Notes: generated by a model from the sequence alone, not told the origin. DNA of 64,000 bases from Larkinella sp. C7 (GCF_006149005.1 NZ_VBSL01000001.1:558001-622000), one strand, 5' to 3'. Counted from the first letter of the stretch, positions 1 through 9,049 are shown. A program made the numbers and translations.

Positions 1-1257
1 TACAGTTCCCTCAGCGAATCCGGTTTTCTGCGCGGGCTAACGGCCACCTATTCCCTGCACAAAAACTGGGACATAACCCTACTGGCCGCCCACAACCGGC
101 GGGATGGCAACGTGGTGGAAGACCCTGAAAATCAGGAAGACAAGATTAGCTCCCTCCAGACCAGCGGCCTCCACCGCACCACGTCCGAACTGACCGACCG
201 GGCCAGTCTGCTGGAGCAGAATCTGGGCATTCATGTATTGCACCACCGGGATCAACGGTGGCAACTGGGTGCGACTATTTTGCATACGGTTTTCGACAAA
301 ACCCTGCAAAAACGCGATCTGCCGTACAATCGCTACGAGTTTTCGGGGAAACAAAACACGGTTTTCGGGTTGCACGGCAATTATGTGTGGCAAAACGTCA
401 ATTTTTTCGGGGAAGCCGCCCGGTCGTCGAGCGGGGGTGTTGGGGCCGTTGGTGGTGCTGTCGCCAGCCTGACCAAGCGGTTTGATGTCGCAATGCTGGG
501 GCGGTATTATGCCCGAAATTTTCACAGTTTCTACGCCAATGCCTTTGGCGAGAACACGCGCAACAGCAACGAACGCAGCCTTTACACCGGCTTGCGGTAT
601 GTCATCTATCGCAAACTGACGCTGGGAGCCTTCATGGACTACTACCGGTTTCCGTGGTGGAAATACCTGGTCGATAAACCGTCGCAGGGGTACGATTACC
701 TGCTGCAAGCCACCTACACGCCCACCAAAAAGCTTACGGTTTACGGGATTTACCACGAAGAACACAAGGAGAAAAACCTGCCAACCCGGCTTAGCAAAGG
801 CCAGGAAACCGTTGAAACCGTCCGAAAAAATTACGCCCTCAACGCCGACTATTCTCCTTCCCGAACCTGGTCGTTTCGCACCCGGATTCAATGGGGAAGC
901 TTCCGGTATGCAGGTTATCCGGCTTCAAACGGGCTGGCCATCGTGCAGGATGCTACGGCGGACTTCGGACGGTTATCCTTCAGCGGGCGGCTGGCGTGGT
1001 TCAGCACGAACGACTACGACAGCCGCCAGTATGTCTACGAACGGGATGTGCTCTCTGCGTTTTCGATTCCGGCCTACGCCAACAAAGGCATCCGGAATTA
1101 CCTGCTGCTGCAGTATACCCTCAACAAACACCTGGATGTCTGGCTCCGCTGGAGCCGAAGCGATTTCCGAAAACAGGAAACCGTCGGCTCGGATCTGGAC
1201 GAAATTGACAAACCGCACAAAAGCGAGGTGAAGGTGCAGGTGCGGTGGCGGTTTTAA
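1..1257 (+). CDS. Outer-membrane beta-barrel protein, C-terminal part (5' end outside window)
   Basis: The frame is open from the first base with no start, so only the last 418 residues are visible. They consist of many short alternating hydrophobic/polar stretches rich in Tyr, Phe, Trp, Arg and Asn, as in transmembrane beta strands, and the chain ends in VKVQVRWRF, a terminal-Phe strand typical of outer-membrane barrels. The segment GLHRTTSEL near visible residue 55 resembles the barrel of Cytophagales proteins that carry helix-hairpin-helix motifs at their N-terminus; this is from memory of the family and cannot be confirmed here because the N-terminus is missing. The stop lies 3 bp from the stop of the opposing DUF4249 gene. 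An exact substrate or role cannot be assigned. Confidence 0.6.
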   Translation, partial: YSSLSESGFLRGLTATYSLHKNWDITLLAAHNRRDGNVVEDPENQEDKISSLQTSGLHRTTSELTDRASLLEQNLGIHVLHHRDQRWQLGATILHTVFDKTLQKRDLPYNRYEFSGKQNTVFGLHGNYVWQNVNFFGEAARSSSGGVGAVGGAVASLTKRFDVAMLGRYYARNFHSFYANAFGENTRNSNERSLYTGLRYVIYRKLTLGAFMDYYRFPWWKYLVDKPSQGYDYLLQATYTPTKKLTVYGIYHEEHKEKNLPTRLSKGQETVETVRKNYALNADYSPSRTWSFRTRIQWGSFRYAGYPASNGLAIVQDATADFGRLSFSGRLAWFSTNDYDSRQYVYERDVLSAFSIPAYANKGIRNYLLLQYTLNKHLDVWLRWSRSDFRKQETVGSDLDEIDKPHKSEVKVQVRWRF

Positions 1258-1260
1258 ACC

Positions 1261-2181
1261 CTAATCCTCGCTCGGCCGAATGTTCACCTCCTCCACTTTC
1301 ACCGTCTTGCTGCTCACCGCCGAAACGCCGAAGAAACCGACGGCTTTGGGGCCGCTGGCGTTGCGGTTCACCACGTTGGTCGGTACGTTGGCGGGCGGGG
1401 AAGCAAACAGCCCGCCGTTGTTGATCTGGGTGCTGAGCTGCTGAAAGAAATAAAACGCATCCGGCGTGATCGACAACACTTCCACTTTTACCGAATCGTT
1501 CCGGTTGTACAAACTGTCGGGGTTGATCGACGTCCGGATGGGCTGGATAAACAACAAACCGTCGGTGTCGGCCGAACCGTTGAACGAACCATTGTACGAC
1601 ACGACGATGTCGCTGGTTTCGTCGAGCCGCTTGCCGTTGCGATACGCCCGAATCCAGTAATAATCCGTCTGGTTCGGGAGGTCCGTTGCGTAAAACTCGC
1701 CCGCGAAACCCTTCCGGTCTTCCAGCGGATTGGGTTTTTCTTCCCGGAAAACCAGCGAATCGATGGTCGGAACGGAATTCATCTGGGAAATGGCATAATA
1801 TTCCTGCCCTTCAAACCGGATGCCCAACAAATACCTTTTGCCGATTTTTCCGAATACTTCACCGGGTTTTGGGGTCCAGACGTAGGTTCCGTTCCCTTTT
1901 ACATCGATAAATTCGTGAATCACGCTGTCCTCGTCGGCCACAATCACCGTGGCACCCAGAGCGGCCGGGGGCTGCGCTGCATCAAAATACCCGGTGGTTT
2001 TCGTGAGTTTAATGGTTTGTGGCCCCGGCTGATCGGTCAGCCAGCCATCGATGGCCAATTGCGACGGGCCGGTTTGCAGGTCAATATCGATCGGATCTTC
2101 GCAGGACGACAGCCCCAGCAGCAGCAATCCCAGCAGGATCACGTGGATAACCGAAAAACCGAATATGGGGGTATTTTTCAT
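1261..2181 (-). CDS. DUF4249 family outer-membrane lipoprotein
   Basis: This 306-residue protein begins with a lipoprotein signal peptide: a hydrophobic run at residues 9-24 followed by LSSC, with the lipidated Cys at 27. The mature start (EDPIDIDLQ, then LAIDGWLTDQPGPQTIKLTKT) matches the DUF4249 family of Bacteroidota, whose members follow TonB-dependent receptors. Here the gene starts 15 bp after the stop of such a receptor on the same strand, so the two are almost certainly co-transcribed. It probably sits on the outer membrane as the receptor's partner, by analogy with SusD, but no substrate is known for the family. The ATG at 2181 places the signal peptide directly at the N-terminus. 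Confidence 0.85.
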   Translation of the reverse strand: MKNTPIFGFSVIHVILLGLLLLGLSSCEDPIDIDLQTGPSQLAIDGWLTDQPGPQTIKLTKTTGYFDAAQPPAALGATVIVADEDSVIHEFIDVKGNGTYVWTPKPGEVFGKIGKRYLLGIRFEGQEYYAISQMNSVPTIDSLVFREEKPNPLEDRKGFAGEFYATDLPNQTDYYWIRAYRNGKRLDETSDIVVSYNGSFNGSADTDGLLFIQPIRTSINPDSLYNRNDSVKVEVLSITPDAFYFFQQLSTQINNGGLFASPPANVPTNVVNRNASGPKAVGFFGVSAVSSKTVKVEEVNIRPSED

Positions 2182-2196
2182 GGCGGTTTCTATCTT

Positions 2197-4653
2197 CTAA
2201 AACTTGAAATTGTAGGTTGCCGACGGAATCAGCGTGGCAAAAACCGAATACCGCACGGCTTCAGCAACCGGAATCTGCACCTGCTCACCGTTCAGCGTCA
2301 CCGTCCGTTTGTCTTCGGCCTGCCGGAAAAAGACCGAAAACGGGTTCTTCCGACCGTAGGCGTTATAGACCGAAAACACCCAGTTACTCTCCCATTTCTG
2401 CGTCGGTTTTTTCTTGCGGTTTTGCAACGTAGCCGCCAGGTCTAAGCGGTGGTAGGGCGGAATCCGGTAATTGTTCCGGGAATTCTCGGCGTTGTGCGGT
2501 ACCAGATACCCCTGAAACAGGTAGCCGTTGGTGGGAAACGTGGCGGGTGTGCCCGTCGCAAAAGCGAAGGTTGCCGAGAAACTCCAGCGTTTGTTCAGGT
2601 CATACAAAGCCACGGCATTGAGCGTGTGCCGCTTGTCAAAACGCGTCGGAAACCAGCGGTTGTTGTTGATGCCGTCTACAAACCGTTCGGTTTTGGCCAG
2701 CGTATAGCTCACCCAGCCTGTCAGGTCGCCTTTGTTCTTTTTCAAGAAAAACTCCGCGCCGTAGGCACGGCCTTTGCCGTTCAGCAAGTCGCCTTCGAGG
2801 TACTTGTTGAGCAGCAGGTCGGCACCGTCGATGTAGTCGACCTGGTTTTGCAGCCATTTGTAGTAAAGTTCCACCGACACTTCATACTCCGTACCGGTTT
2901 TGCCCAGATTCCGGAAATAGCCCCCCGCAATCTGGTCAGCAATCTGCGGTTTGATGTTGTTGGTCGATGGCGTCCAGACATCCAGGGGTGTAGAAGCCGA
3001 GGTGTTCGAAACCAGGTGGATGTATTGCGCCAACCGGTTGTAACTCATTTTCAACGAACTCACCTCATTCAACTCATACTTGGCCGAAAACCGGGGTTCC
3101 CAGTTGCCGTAGGTTTTAATGGTTTCGTTGCGATCGTAGGTCGTGGTGGAAACCGGAAACCGGCGCTGGTTGGGCGGCACATCGGTCTGAAATTCGTAGG
3201 CTTCGCCGGGGCCGAGGTAATTATAGAGCGAATACCGCAACCCGTATTGCAACTGCAACCGTTTGGAAACCAGTTGCTCGTTGCCGATGTAGAGCGCACT
3301 TTCGAGGGCATATTTATTCTCCAGCCCAAACGTCCGCACCTCGCCCCCGCTGGCGGCATTGGCCAGCCCCGGCTGGAAATCGTAGACAATGGCCTGACCA
3401 CCAAACGTTAAGGTGTTGTTTTTCAGAAACAAGGTAAAATCCGGTTTGATGCTGTAATTGACGATGGACGATTTCCAGTTGAAATAATCTTTGGGATCTT
3501 TCCGCTTCAAGTCACTGTCGAGCAGGTAATCGTAATTGCTGTAAAAAGCCGTGGTGTTCAGGAACAGCTTGTCGCTGAACACGTGATTCCAGCGCAAACT
3601 GGTCGTGGTATTGCCCCAGTTGAACCCAAAATCGGCCCCAAACACATCGCGCCCCAGATAACCGGACAGGTAAATCGTGTTTTTGTCGTTGATGCGGTAA
3701 TTGGCCTTGGCGGTGAGGTCATAGAAGAAAAACCGGGAGCCTTTCAGGTCGCCCGTCAAAAACGGTTTGGCCAGAATGTCGGCATACGACCGGCGGCCGG
3801 CAATGATGAACGAACCGCGCGCCTGCCCTTCTTTATTTTTAAACAGCGGCTGCTCCAGTGTCAACCGGCTAAAAATCAAGCCAATACCGCCAGAAACCGT
3901 CGTTTTCTTGGAATTTCCTTCCTTCATCCGAACGTCGAGGATCGACGAAATCCGCCCGCCATACACGGCCGGAATACCGCCTTTGACCAGTTTCACGTCC
4001 TTGACCGCATCGGGGTTAAAAACCGAGAAAAACCCGAACAGGTGGGAGGAGTTGTAAACCGGCGCTTCGTCGAGCAACACCAGATTCTGATCGACGTTTC
4101 CGCCCCGGACGTTGAAACCCGTTGCGCCCTCGCCAACCGTTGAGACACCGGGCAGGAGTTGGATGCTCCGGATGACGTCGACCTCGCCCAGCAACGCCGG
4201 AATTTTCTGAATCGTCTTCATTTCCACCGTATTGACGCTCATCGCAATGTCTTTCACATTGTCGTCTTCGCGTTTGGTCGAAACAATCACTTCCTGAAGG
4301 TCACGCCCTTCTTCTTTCAGTTCAATATCCAGTCGAACGTTCTGGCTGGTCAGGTCGATGGTGCGGTTCTGTTTGGTAAAACCGACGTAGGTATACACCA
4401 GATTGTAGGTTCCCAGTGGTAAGGTCAGCGAGTAAAAGCCGTAGGAGTTGGTGGTGATGCCGGAACCGGTTTCTTTCACGAATACCGAAACGCCAATCAG
4501 GCCTTCGCCGTTGGCCGCGTCTTTAATGTAGCCGCTCACGGTGGCCTGCGCGCTTGTTCGCCGGGTTGCGGGGGCCGGATCGGAGGTTCCCTGCGCCCGA
4601 ACGGCCGGGCCGACCAGCAGCAGCAGCAGGCCAATTTGTAAGATTTTTTTCAT
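2197..4653 (-). CDS. TonB-dependent receptor with carboxypeptidase-like regulatory domain
   Basis: An 818-residue outer-membrane receptor. I place the start at the ATG at 4653 because MKKILQIGLLLLLVGPAVRA is a clean signal peptide; the frame stays open 40 codons further upstream but gives a non-signal N-terminus. After the signal peptide come a beta-sandwich regulatory domain (about residues 35-120, with GYIKDAANGEGLIGVSVFV), a plug domain (about 140-250, with VRGGNVDQNLVLLDEAPVYN) and a beta barrel to the end, whose last residues are TYNFKF. The architecture implies energised uptake of a ligand with a DUF4249 lipoprotein encoded 15 bp downstream. There is no iron-siderophore signature and no SusC-type plug motif, so the substrate is unknown. 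It is transcribed divergently from the S41 peptidase. Confidence 0.88.
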   Translation of the reverse strand: MKKILQIGLLLLLVGPAVRAQGTSDPAPATRRTSAQATVSGYIKDAANGEGLIGVSVFVKETGSGITTNSYGFYSLTLPLGTYNLVYTYVGFTKQNRTIDLTSQNVRLDIELKEEGRDLQEVIVSTKREDDNVKDIAMSVNTVEMKTIQKIPALLGEVDVIRSIQLLPGVSTVGEGATGFNVRGGNVDQNLVLLDEAPVYNSSHLFGFFSVFNPDAVKDVKLVKGGIPAVYGGRISSILDVRMKEGNSKKTTVSGGIGLIFSRLTLEQPLFKNKEGQARGSFIIAGRRSYADILAKPFLTGDLKGSRFFFYDLTAKANYRINDKNTIYLSGYLGRDVFGADFGFNWGNTTTSLRWNHVFSDKLFLNTTAFYSNYDYLLDSDLKRKDPKDYFNWKSSIVNYSIKPDFTLFLKNNTLTFGGQAIVYDFQPGLANAASGGEVRTFGLENKYALESALYIGNEQLVSKRLQLQYGLRYSLYNYLGPGEAYEFQTDVPPNQRRFPVSTTTYDRNETIKTYGNWEPRFSAKYELNEVSSLKMSYNRLAQYIHLVSNTSASTPLDVWTPSTNNIKPQIADQIAGGYFRNLGKTGTEYEVSVELYYKWLQNQVDYIDGADLLLNKYLEGDLLNGKGRAYGAEFFLKKNKGDLTGWVSYTLAKTERFVDGINNNRWFPTRFDKRHTLNAVALYDLNKRWSFSATFAFATGTPATFPTNGYLFQGYLVPHNAENSRNNYRIPPYHRLDLAATLQNRKKKPTQKWESNWVFSVYNAYGRKNPFSVFFRQAEDKRTVTLNGEQVQIPVAEAVRYSVFATLIPSATYNFKF

Positions 4654-4901
4654 AAGGCGTGTTTCATAGGATGGTGGTATAACTACATCGTGCGTTACAA
4701 CGGCATTGGTCGAATGACAGCAAAGGTCGGCTTTCCCCCCATCATGTAGGACAAAAAAATGATGAACCGCCAAAATTCAGGCCTGAAAGGCATGGAGTGT
4801 AGCATAAAATTAACCGTTCCTTTTTTGCCACAACTGCGGATGAAGCAAGGGTATCGAAATACCTGTATCTTAGTCAAACGAATGAATTGAACGTGTAATC
4901 C

Positions 4902-6383
4902 ATGAAAAGGGTACTGGGACTAGTTACATTTTTTCTGTCGATCGGGTTCTGCCTGCACGCCCAGACGTTGCGCCCCGAGCAGGCCCGCGCCGATGTTGAC
5001 TACCTGAAGAAAAAAATGGACCGGCTACACCCCGGAATTGGTCAGTATATCCCGGAAAAAACGTACAACCAGCTTTTCGATTCCCTGCACCTGCAACTGC
5101 TGCGGCCCATTGCTTACCAGGCGTTCTTCCAAACAGCTACGCCCTTAATTACCAGCCTGAAAGATGGTCACACGGCCCTGTTGCACCGCAAAAAGTACTA
5201 CAACAAAAACCGCCGTTTGATTCCATTTTACATCCGCAACGTCGGGCCGACCTATTACATTTCACACAACCTATCGTCCGACTCGACGCTTGTTCGGGGA
5301 ACCGAACTCCTCTCGATCAACCAGCAGCCGGTGGCTGCGCTCCACCAGTTGCTTCAGGATGTCGACCGAAGCGGGTCTGATGGCGACAACCAGTCGGGCC
5401 GCCGGTCGCGGAGCCTCATCGCTTTTTCCAGCTATTATTACAACTGGTTTGGCCCCAGCGACTCGGTGCAGGTCGCCTTCCGTTTGCCCAACGACACCCT
5501 GATTCAGACCCGGTTTGTTCGCTGCGAAAACCGGAAAGTGATTGACGCAAATTTGACCAAACGCTATAAAAAAGAACTCAACCAAACGCCTAACCTTTCA
5601 GTCAGGGTGGTCGATAGCCTGGCACATACGGCGGTATTGCGGGTATCGACTTTCGGCGGAAATCTGTCCGATTTTCTGACGGGGAAGTTCCCGCGAAAAC
5701 TCAAGCGGGCTTTTCGGGAAATTGAGCGTAAAGAAATAACGAATCTGGTGGTGGATGTGCGCAGCAACGGTGGAGGGGCCGTCAAAAATTCGGCGCGGCT
5801 GCTGCAATACTGGATTCCGCAGCCGTTTCGGTTGCTGGAGCGGGAAACGATGAAGCGCGGGTTTCGGAGTGCGTTCGTCACCTGGTACAATCCTGTCACC
5901 TGGGTGCTGTTCCCGGTATTTTACAAAAAAGACCCTTCCGGAGGGTATACAGAACGGTTTGCGGGCCGCCCCCACCAGCCAAAAACACGGTATGCCTACC
6001 GGGGTCAACTCTATTTTCTGGTCAACGGGGCGTCGTATTCTGCTACGGCTACGGTTCTGGCCCAAACGCTCACGAATCAGCTCGGCACGTTCGTTGGCGA
6101 AGCCACGGGAGGAGCCTACTGGGGTGATTTTGCCGGTCAATTCAAGATGATTACCCTGCCCCATTCGGGTCTGCGCGTCCGGATTCCCCTGAAACGCATG
6201 GCGCATGCCGTTGATCCCCGGCGTGCCAACGGTTTTACGGTTGAGCCGGATTTTCCGGTCGAAAGAACCTACGATGACCTGTTGCACGGCCGGGATTTTG
6301 GAATGCAGTATACCCTTCAACTGATCAAAGATGGCAAAGTGGCTGACCGGGGCCATGCGTCAAAGTCTCTGTCTGAAAATTAA
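4902..6383 (+). CDS. S41 family peptidase, secreted
   Basis: A 493-residue protein with a signal peptide (MKRVLGLVTFFLSIGFCLHA). The central part resembles a tail-specific-protease PDZ-like region (GTELLSINQQPV), and the catalytic S41 core follows: VVDVRSNGGGAV, then YFLVNGASYSATATVLAQTL, where the Ser of ASYSA occupies the nucleophile position, then GEATGG. It is shorter and more divergent than CtpA/Prc and resembles the C-terminal-processing-like S41 peptidases common in Bacteroidota periplasms. The start ATG follows a 248-bp divergent spacer, in which TATCTTAG (4866-4873) is one base off the Bacteroidota -7 consensus. The stop is 138 bp before the oxidoreductase. The substrate is unknown. 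Confidence 0.85.
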   Translation: MKRVLGLVTFFLSIGFCLHAQTLRPEQARADVDYLKKKMDRLHPGIGQYIPEKTYNQLFDSLHLQLLRPIAYQAFFQTATPLITSLKDGHTALLHRKKYYNKNRRLIPFYIRNVGPTYYISHNLSSDSTLVRGTELLSINQQPVAALHQLLQDVDRSGSDGDNQSGRRSRSLIAFSSYYYNWFGPSDSVQVAFRLPNDTLIQTRFVRCENRKVIDANLTKRYKKELNQTPNLSVRVVDSLAHTAVLRVSTFGGNLSDFLTGKFPRKLKRAFREIERKEITNLVVDVRSNGGGAVKNSARLLQYWIPQPFRLLERETMKRGFRSAFVTWYNPVTWVLFPVFYKKDPSGGYTERFAGRPHQPKTRYAYRGQLYFLVNGASYSATATVLAQTLTNQLGTFVGEATGGAYWGDFAGQFKMITLPHSGLRVRIPLKRMAHAVDPRRANGFTVEPDFPVERTYDDLLHGRDFGMQYTLQLIKDGKVADRGHASKSLSEN

Positions 6384-6521
6384 TTACCTGCTGGCCAGCC
6401 ACATACGGACCAATCTCAACAGTTACGCCGGTTTCTGGTTATGCTATAGCGTGTGTATGGTTTTAGGGCCCGGAAGCGAAAACCGTTTCTCACGTTTAAT
6501 CTCCACAATCTGAACGGTATT

Positions 6522-7634
6522 ATGAGTGAACTAAAAGAATTGGGTTTAGGCATTATCGGTTTCGGCGGCTTTGGCCTTTTTGCCGCCCAGCATTTTCTCC
6601 AGACTCCCAATGTCAGGCTGATCGGCATCGCCGGTTCCCAGCGCGAGGAAGCCACCAAAGCCGCCAACCGCTTCGGAGCCACGCATTTCGACACCATCGA
6701 TGAATTACTGGACCAGCCGGATCTGGATATCGTTTACATTGCCACGCCCCCTTTTCTGCACTACGAGCAGTCGATGCAGGCCCTGCGGGCCGGAAAACAC
6801 GTCATCTGCGAAAAACCGCTGGCGATGAATGCCGAACAGGGCCACGAAATGGTCAGCTACGCCGAGAGCAAAGGCTTACTGATGGTCACCAACCTGATGC
6901 AACGCTACAATCCGATGTTCGAGCGGGTTAAAAAACTGATTGACAAGAAGATACTCGGTGAATTTCTACACGGTTATTTCGAAAACTACGCGGGTGACGA
7001 AGGGCTTTCACCCCAGCACTGGTTCTGGGACCGGGAACTGAGTGGCGGTATTTTTATCGAACACGGCGTTCACTTCTTCGATATGTTTGCGGGGTGGCTG
7101 GGGGAAGGCCAGGTGGAAGCCGCTCAGGTGTGCAAACGCGAGGGCAGCGACCTGGAAGATCAGGTCAATGCAACGGTTCGCTACGGCGATGCGCTGGTCA
7201 ATTTCTACCACGGTTTTACGCAGGTGGGCCGGATGGATCGCCAGGAAATGCGGCTGTTGTTCGAGCGGGGCGACGTTACCTTGCAGGAATGGGTGCCCAC
7301 ACGGGCCGTTATCAGGGGACTGGTCGACGAAGCCGGAACGCGGGCGCTGATGGATTTGTTTCCGGGTTCGGTTCTGGACATTACGGCCAATTATGGCGGC
7401 AAAGACCGGGCCGCCCGCGGGCGCAACAAGGACTTTGAAATCGCCCAGCAGGTGCAGATCAGCTATGGTTTCGACCATCAGAAAATGCACCTCTACGGTG
7501 AGCTACTCCGGCAGATGTTCATCGACCAGACGTCGGCTATTCGCTATCCCGAAACCCACCGGAAGATTACTGAACAGAACGGGTTGGTCTCGCTGCTGAC
7601 GGCGGTGGACGCCGATCGGTTGGCGCGTTCCTGA
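6522..7634 (+). CDS. Gfo/Idh/MocA family NAD(P)-dependent oxidoreductase
   Basis: A 370-residue soluble enzyme. The N-terminal Rossmann fold begins LGIIGFGGFGLFAAQHF (about residues 8-24), and the family signature CEKPLAMN has the catalytic-region Lys at 98. The C-terminal half is the alpha/beta sheet domain of the family (HWFWDRELSGGIFIEHGVHFFDMF). Members oxidise or epimerise sugars, inositols or related polyols with a bound nicotinamide cofactor; the substrate cannot be read from sequence. I start at the ATG at 6522 because the Rossmann strand begins seven residues later; the frame is open 23 codons further up without similarity. It stands alone, with a repeat-rich spacer downstream. Confidence 0.9.
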   Translation: MSELKELGLGIIGFGGFGLFAAQHFLQTPNVRLIGIAGSQREEATKAANRFGATHFDTIDELLDQPDLDIVYIATPPFLHYEQSMQALRAGKHVICEKPLAMNAEQGHEMVSYAESKGLLMVTNLMQRYNPMFERVKKLIDKKILGEFLHGYFENYAGDEGLSPQHWFWDRELSGGIFIEHGVHFFDMFAGWLGEGQVEAAQVCKREGSDLEDQVNATVRYGDALVNFYHGFTQVGRMDRQEMRLLFERGDVTLQEWVPTRAVIRGLVDEAGTRALMDLFPGSVLDITANYGGKDRAARGRNKDFEIAQQVQISYGFDHQKMHLYGELLRQMFIDQTSAIRYPETHRKITEQNGLVSLLTAVDADRLARS

Positions 7635-7660
7635 TCTTCTTCCACACCCTATCTAACCAT

Positions 7661-7715
7661 TACCAACCCTATTCAACCATATTCAACACCAACCATACCA
7701 ACCCTATTCAACCAT
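7661..7715. repeat. 20-bp direct repeat, two copies 35 bp apart
   Basis: taccaaccctattcaaccat occurs exactly at 7661-7680 and 7696-7715, and the flanking bases (atctaaccat, attcaacaccaaccat) are degenerate versions of the same words. It looks like slippage-generated non-coding sequence immediately after the oxidoreductase gene. Confidence 0.8.
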
Positions 7716-7722
7716 CACCGCC

Positions 7723-7766
7723 CCCCGGCCTATAGCCGGGGCTAGTGATGTGAGCCTTTCAGGCTC
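7723..7766. repeat. Double hairpin, REP-like element
   Basis: Two adjacent hairpins: ccccggc/gccgggg (7723-7729 and 7735-7741, 5-nt loop) and gagcc/ggctc (7752-7756 and 7762-7766, 5-nt loop). The pair sits just after a gene end and has the look of a repetitive extragenic palindrome; it could also stop transcription of the oxidoreductase gene, although no T-run follows. Confidence 0.55.
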
Positions 7767-7793
7767 GTTGGGATGAATCTAATCGGTAACCCA

Positions 7794-7824
7794 TTGCAAT
7801 TTATTCGGTTCGCATTTACCTTTG
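7794..7824 (+). promoter_or_regulatory. Bacteroidota-type promoter for the NTF2-like gene
   Basis: TTG at 7794-7796, a 20-bp spacer, then TACCTTTG at 7817-7824, an exact match to the -7 consensus TAnnTTTG. Transcription would start near 7831, giving a leader of about 155 nt before the ATG at 7986. Confidence 0.6.
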
Positions 7825-7985
7825 CGACACTGCTGCATCGTATCATCACATACCGCCAACCTTCCCCGAAAATTCCCACCGAAATCCGGTAGGGCGTTTT
7901 CGTATGCCCTTTCTTTGGGCTAAATCAGGCTTCTCCTGGTAGCCTGAGGGTTTTTCCGTTTCATTCAAGTCCTTCTTTCATCCCT

Positions 7986-8819
7986 ATGAAATCAAACGGT
8001 TTCATGGTAGCTCTGTTGTGCGCAGCGGTTTTCCGGATCGTTTCGTGTTCCAGAGCCATTTCCAGACAGACGCTGATCATGCAAAATACAGAACACAATA
8101 AATCCATTATCCGGGATTTCTACCGGCGCACGGTTGCCAACGGCGACCTCGATTATGCCGAACAAATCATTGCCGACAATTACATCCAACACAGCCTGAT
8201 GGTGAAACCGGGCAAAGCGGGGCTGCTGGAAGCCCTGAAAGCGATGCAGCAAATGCCCAAACCAACCAATCCGGCCAAACCGTTCATGCGACTTATTGCG
8301 GAAAATGAGTACGTGGTGACCAACTTAGGTTTTGAACTGGGCGGGAAGCACATGGCCGTGGTTGATCTATTCCGGCTTCGGAACGGTCAGGTCATTGAAC
8401 ATTGGGACGCGGTTCAGCAGCAACCCGAAACGACCCTGAACGGGCATCCGATGATGGACGGAGCCGTCGATGTAGAGGACATGAGACGAACCGAAGCGAA
8501 TAAAAAAGTAGTCGAAGCCTTCTGTCGACGCGTTCTGATCGGGCAGGAAATTGACGCGCTTTCGGATTATGTCTCGTCGGATCTGATTCAGCACAAGCCC
8601 GAAATTGCCAACGGTCGGGATGGTTTATGGCACTATTTGCAACAAACAAAGGAAGATTTCGCCATCCATAAAGTCCTTCGGATTATTGGCGAGGGGAATT
8701 TTGTGGTGGTGCAATCCGAAGGTCTTCTTAACCGAAAATCGGGTACGTTCTATGACATTTTCCGATTAAATCAGGGGAAAATCGTGGAACAGTGGGGTGT
8801 GCAGCAACTAAGGCCCTAA
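7986..8819 (+). CDS. Tandem NTF2-like (SnoaL-type) domain protein, probable lipoprotein
   Basis: A 277-residue protein with two NTF2/SnoaL-like folds in tandem: about residues 38-150 (NKSIIRDFYRRTVANGDLDYAEQIIADNYIQHS begins the first) and 160-277 (NKKVVEAFCRRVLIGQEIDALSDYV begins the second). Both copies keep the YIQH/LIQH segment and end in VIEHWD or IVEQWG, so the gene looks like an internal duplication. The N-terminal 20 residues are hydrophobic and end IVSC, which fits a lipobox, so it may be anchored in a membrane. Starting at the internal ATG (8079) would give a cytosolic protein instead. The fold is used by isomerases, hydratases and ligand-binding proteins, and no function can be picked. 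A promoter lies at 7794-7824. Confidence 0.75.
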   Translation: MKSNGFMVALLCAAVFRIVSCSRAISRQTLIMQNTEHNKSIIRDFYRRTVANGDLDYAEQIIADNYIQHSLMVKPGKAGLLEALKAMQQMPKPTNPAKPFMRLIAENEYVVTNLGFELGGKHMAVVDLFRLRNGQVIEHWDAVQQQPETTLNGHPMMDGAVDVEDMRRTEANKKVVEAFCRRVLIGQEIDALSDYVSSDLIQHKPEIANGRDGLWHYLQQTKEDFAIHKVLRIIGEGNFVVVQSEGLLNRKSGTFYDIFRLNQGKIVEQWGVQQLRP

Positions 8820-8838
8820 CATCATCCCCGGTTTTAAG

Positions 8839-9049
8839 CTACAAAATGGGTCATCCCTACGGGATTCTTAGACCTGCCTCGTTCAATCTATACCCCCGGT
8901 TAAAACCGAGGGCTACAAAATGAATCATCCCTACGGGATTATGAATACAACAATCCCGTAGGGATAAGTCATTTTGTAGGGTGGGTTTCAACCCGCCCTA
9001 CAAGGTGAAGATCGAATGCACAAAATCCCGTAGGGATGACTCATTTCGT
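8839..9049. repeat. Cluster of four palindromic repeats between convergent genes (family I)
   Basis: The word ctacaaaatg..tcatccctacgggatt occurs twice directly (8839-8866, 8913-8940) and twice inverted (8952-8979, 9024-9049). Each copy holds a short self-complement (atccc/gggat), and copies 2 and 3 pair with each other over 14 bp. Further hairpins interleave: cccggtt/aaccg-type stems near 8826 and 8895, and tagggtgggtt/aacccgcccta at about 8977-9002. The cluster fills the 238 bp between the convergent NTF2-like and copA genes and could end transcription from both sides. It is not a CRISPR: copies are inverted and spacers are unequal. Confidence 0.8.

Larger units (their letters stand above)
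7635..7985. other. Non-coding spacer with direct repeats, hairpins and one promoter
   Basis: This 351-bp stretch between two co-directional genes has no credible ORF. It holds a 20-bp direct repeat, a double hairpin of REP type and a good Bacteroidota promoter, described in their own entries. The remaining part (about 7830-7985) would be a 5' leader of some 150 nt for the NTF2-like gene; I see no known riboswitch in it. Confidence 0.6.

Noticed and set aside
7661-7715. Possible CRISPR array
   Set aside because: Only two copies with a 15-base spacer made of the same degenerate words, and no cas gene in the window.
8839-9049. Possible CRISPR array or riboswitch
   Set aside because: Copies are inverted relative to each other with unequal spacing, and the cluster lies at the ends of convergent genes, not in a leader.
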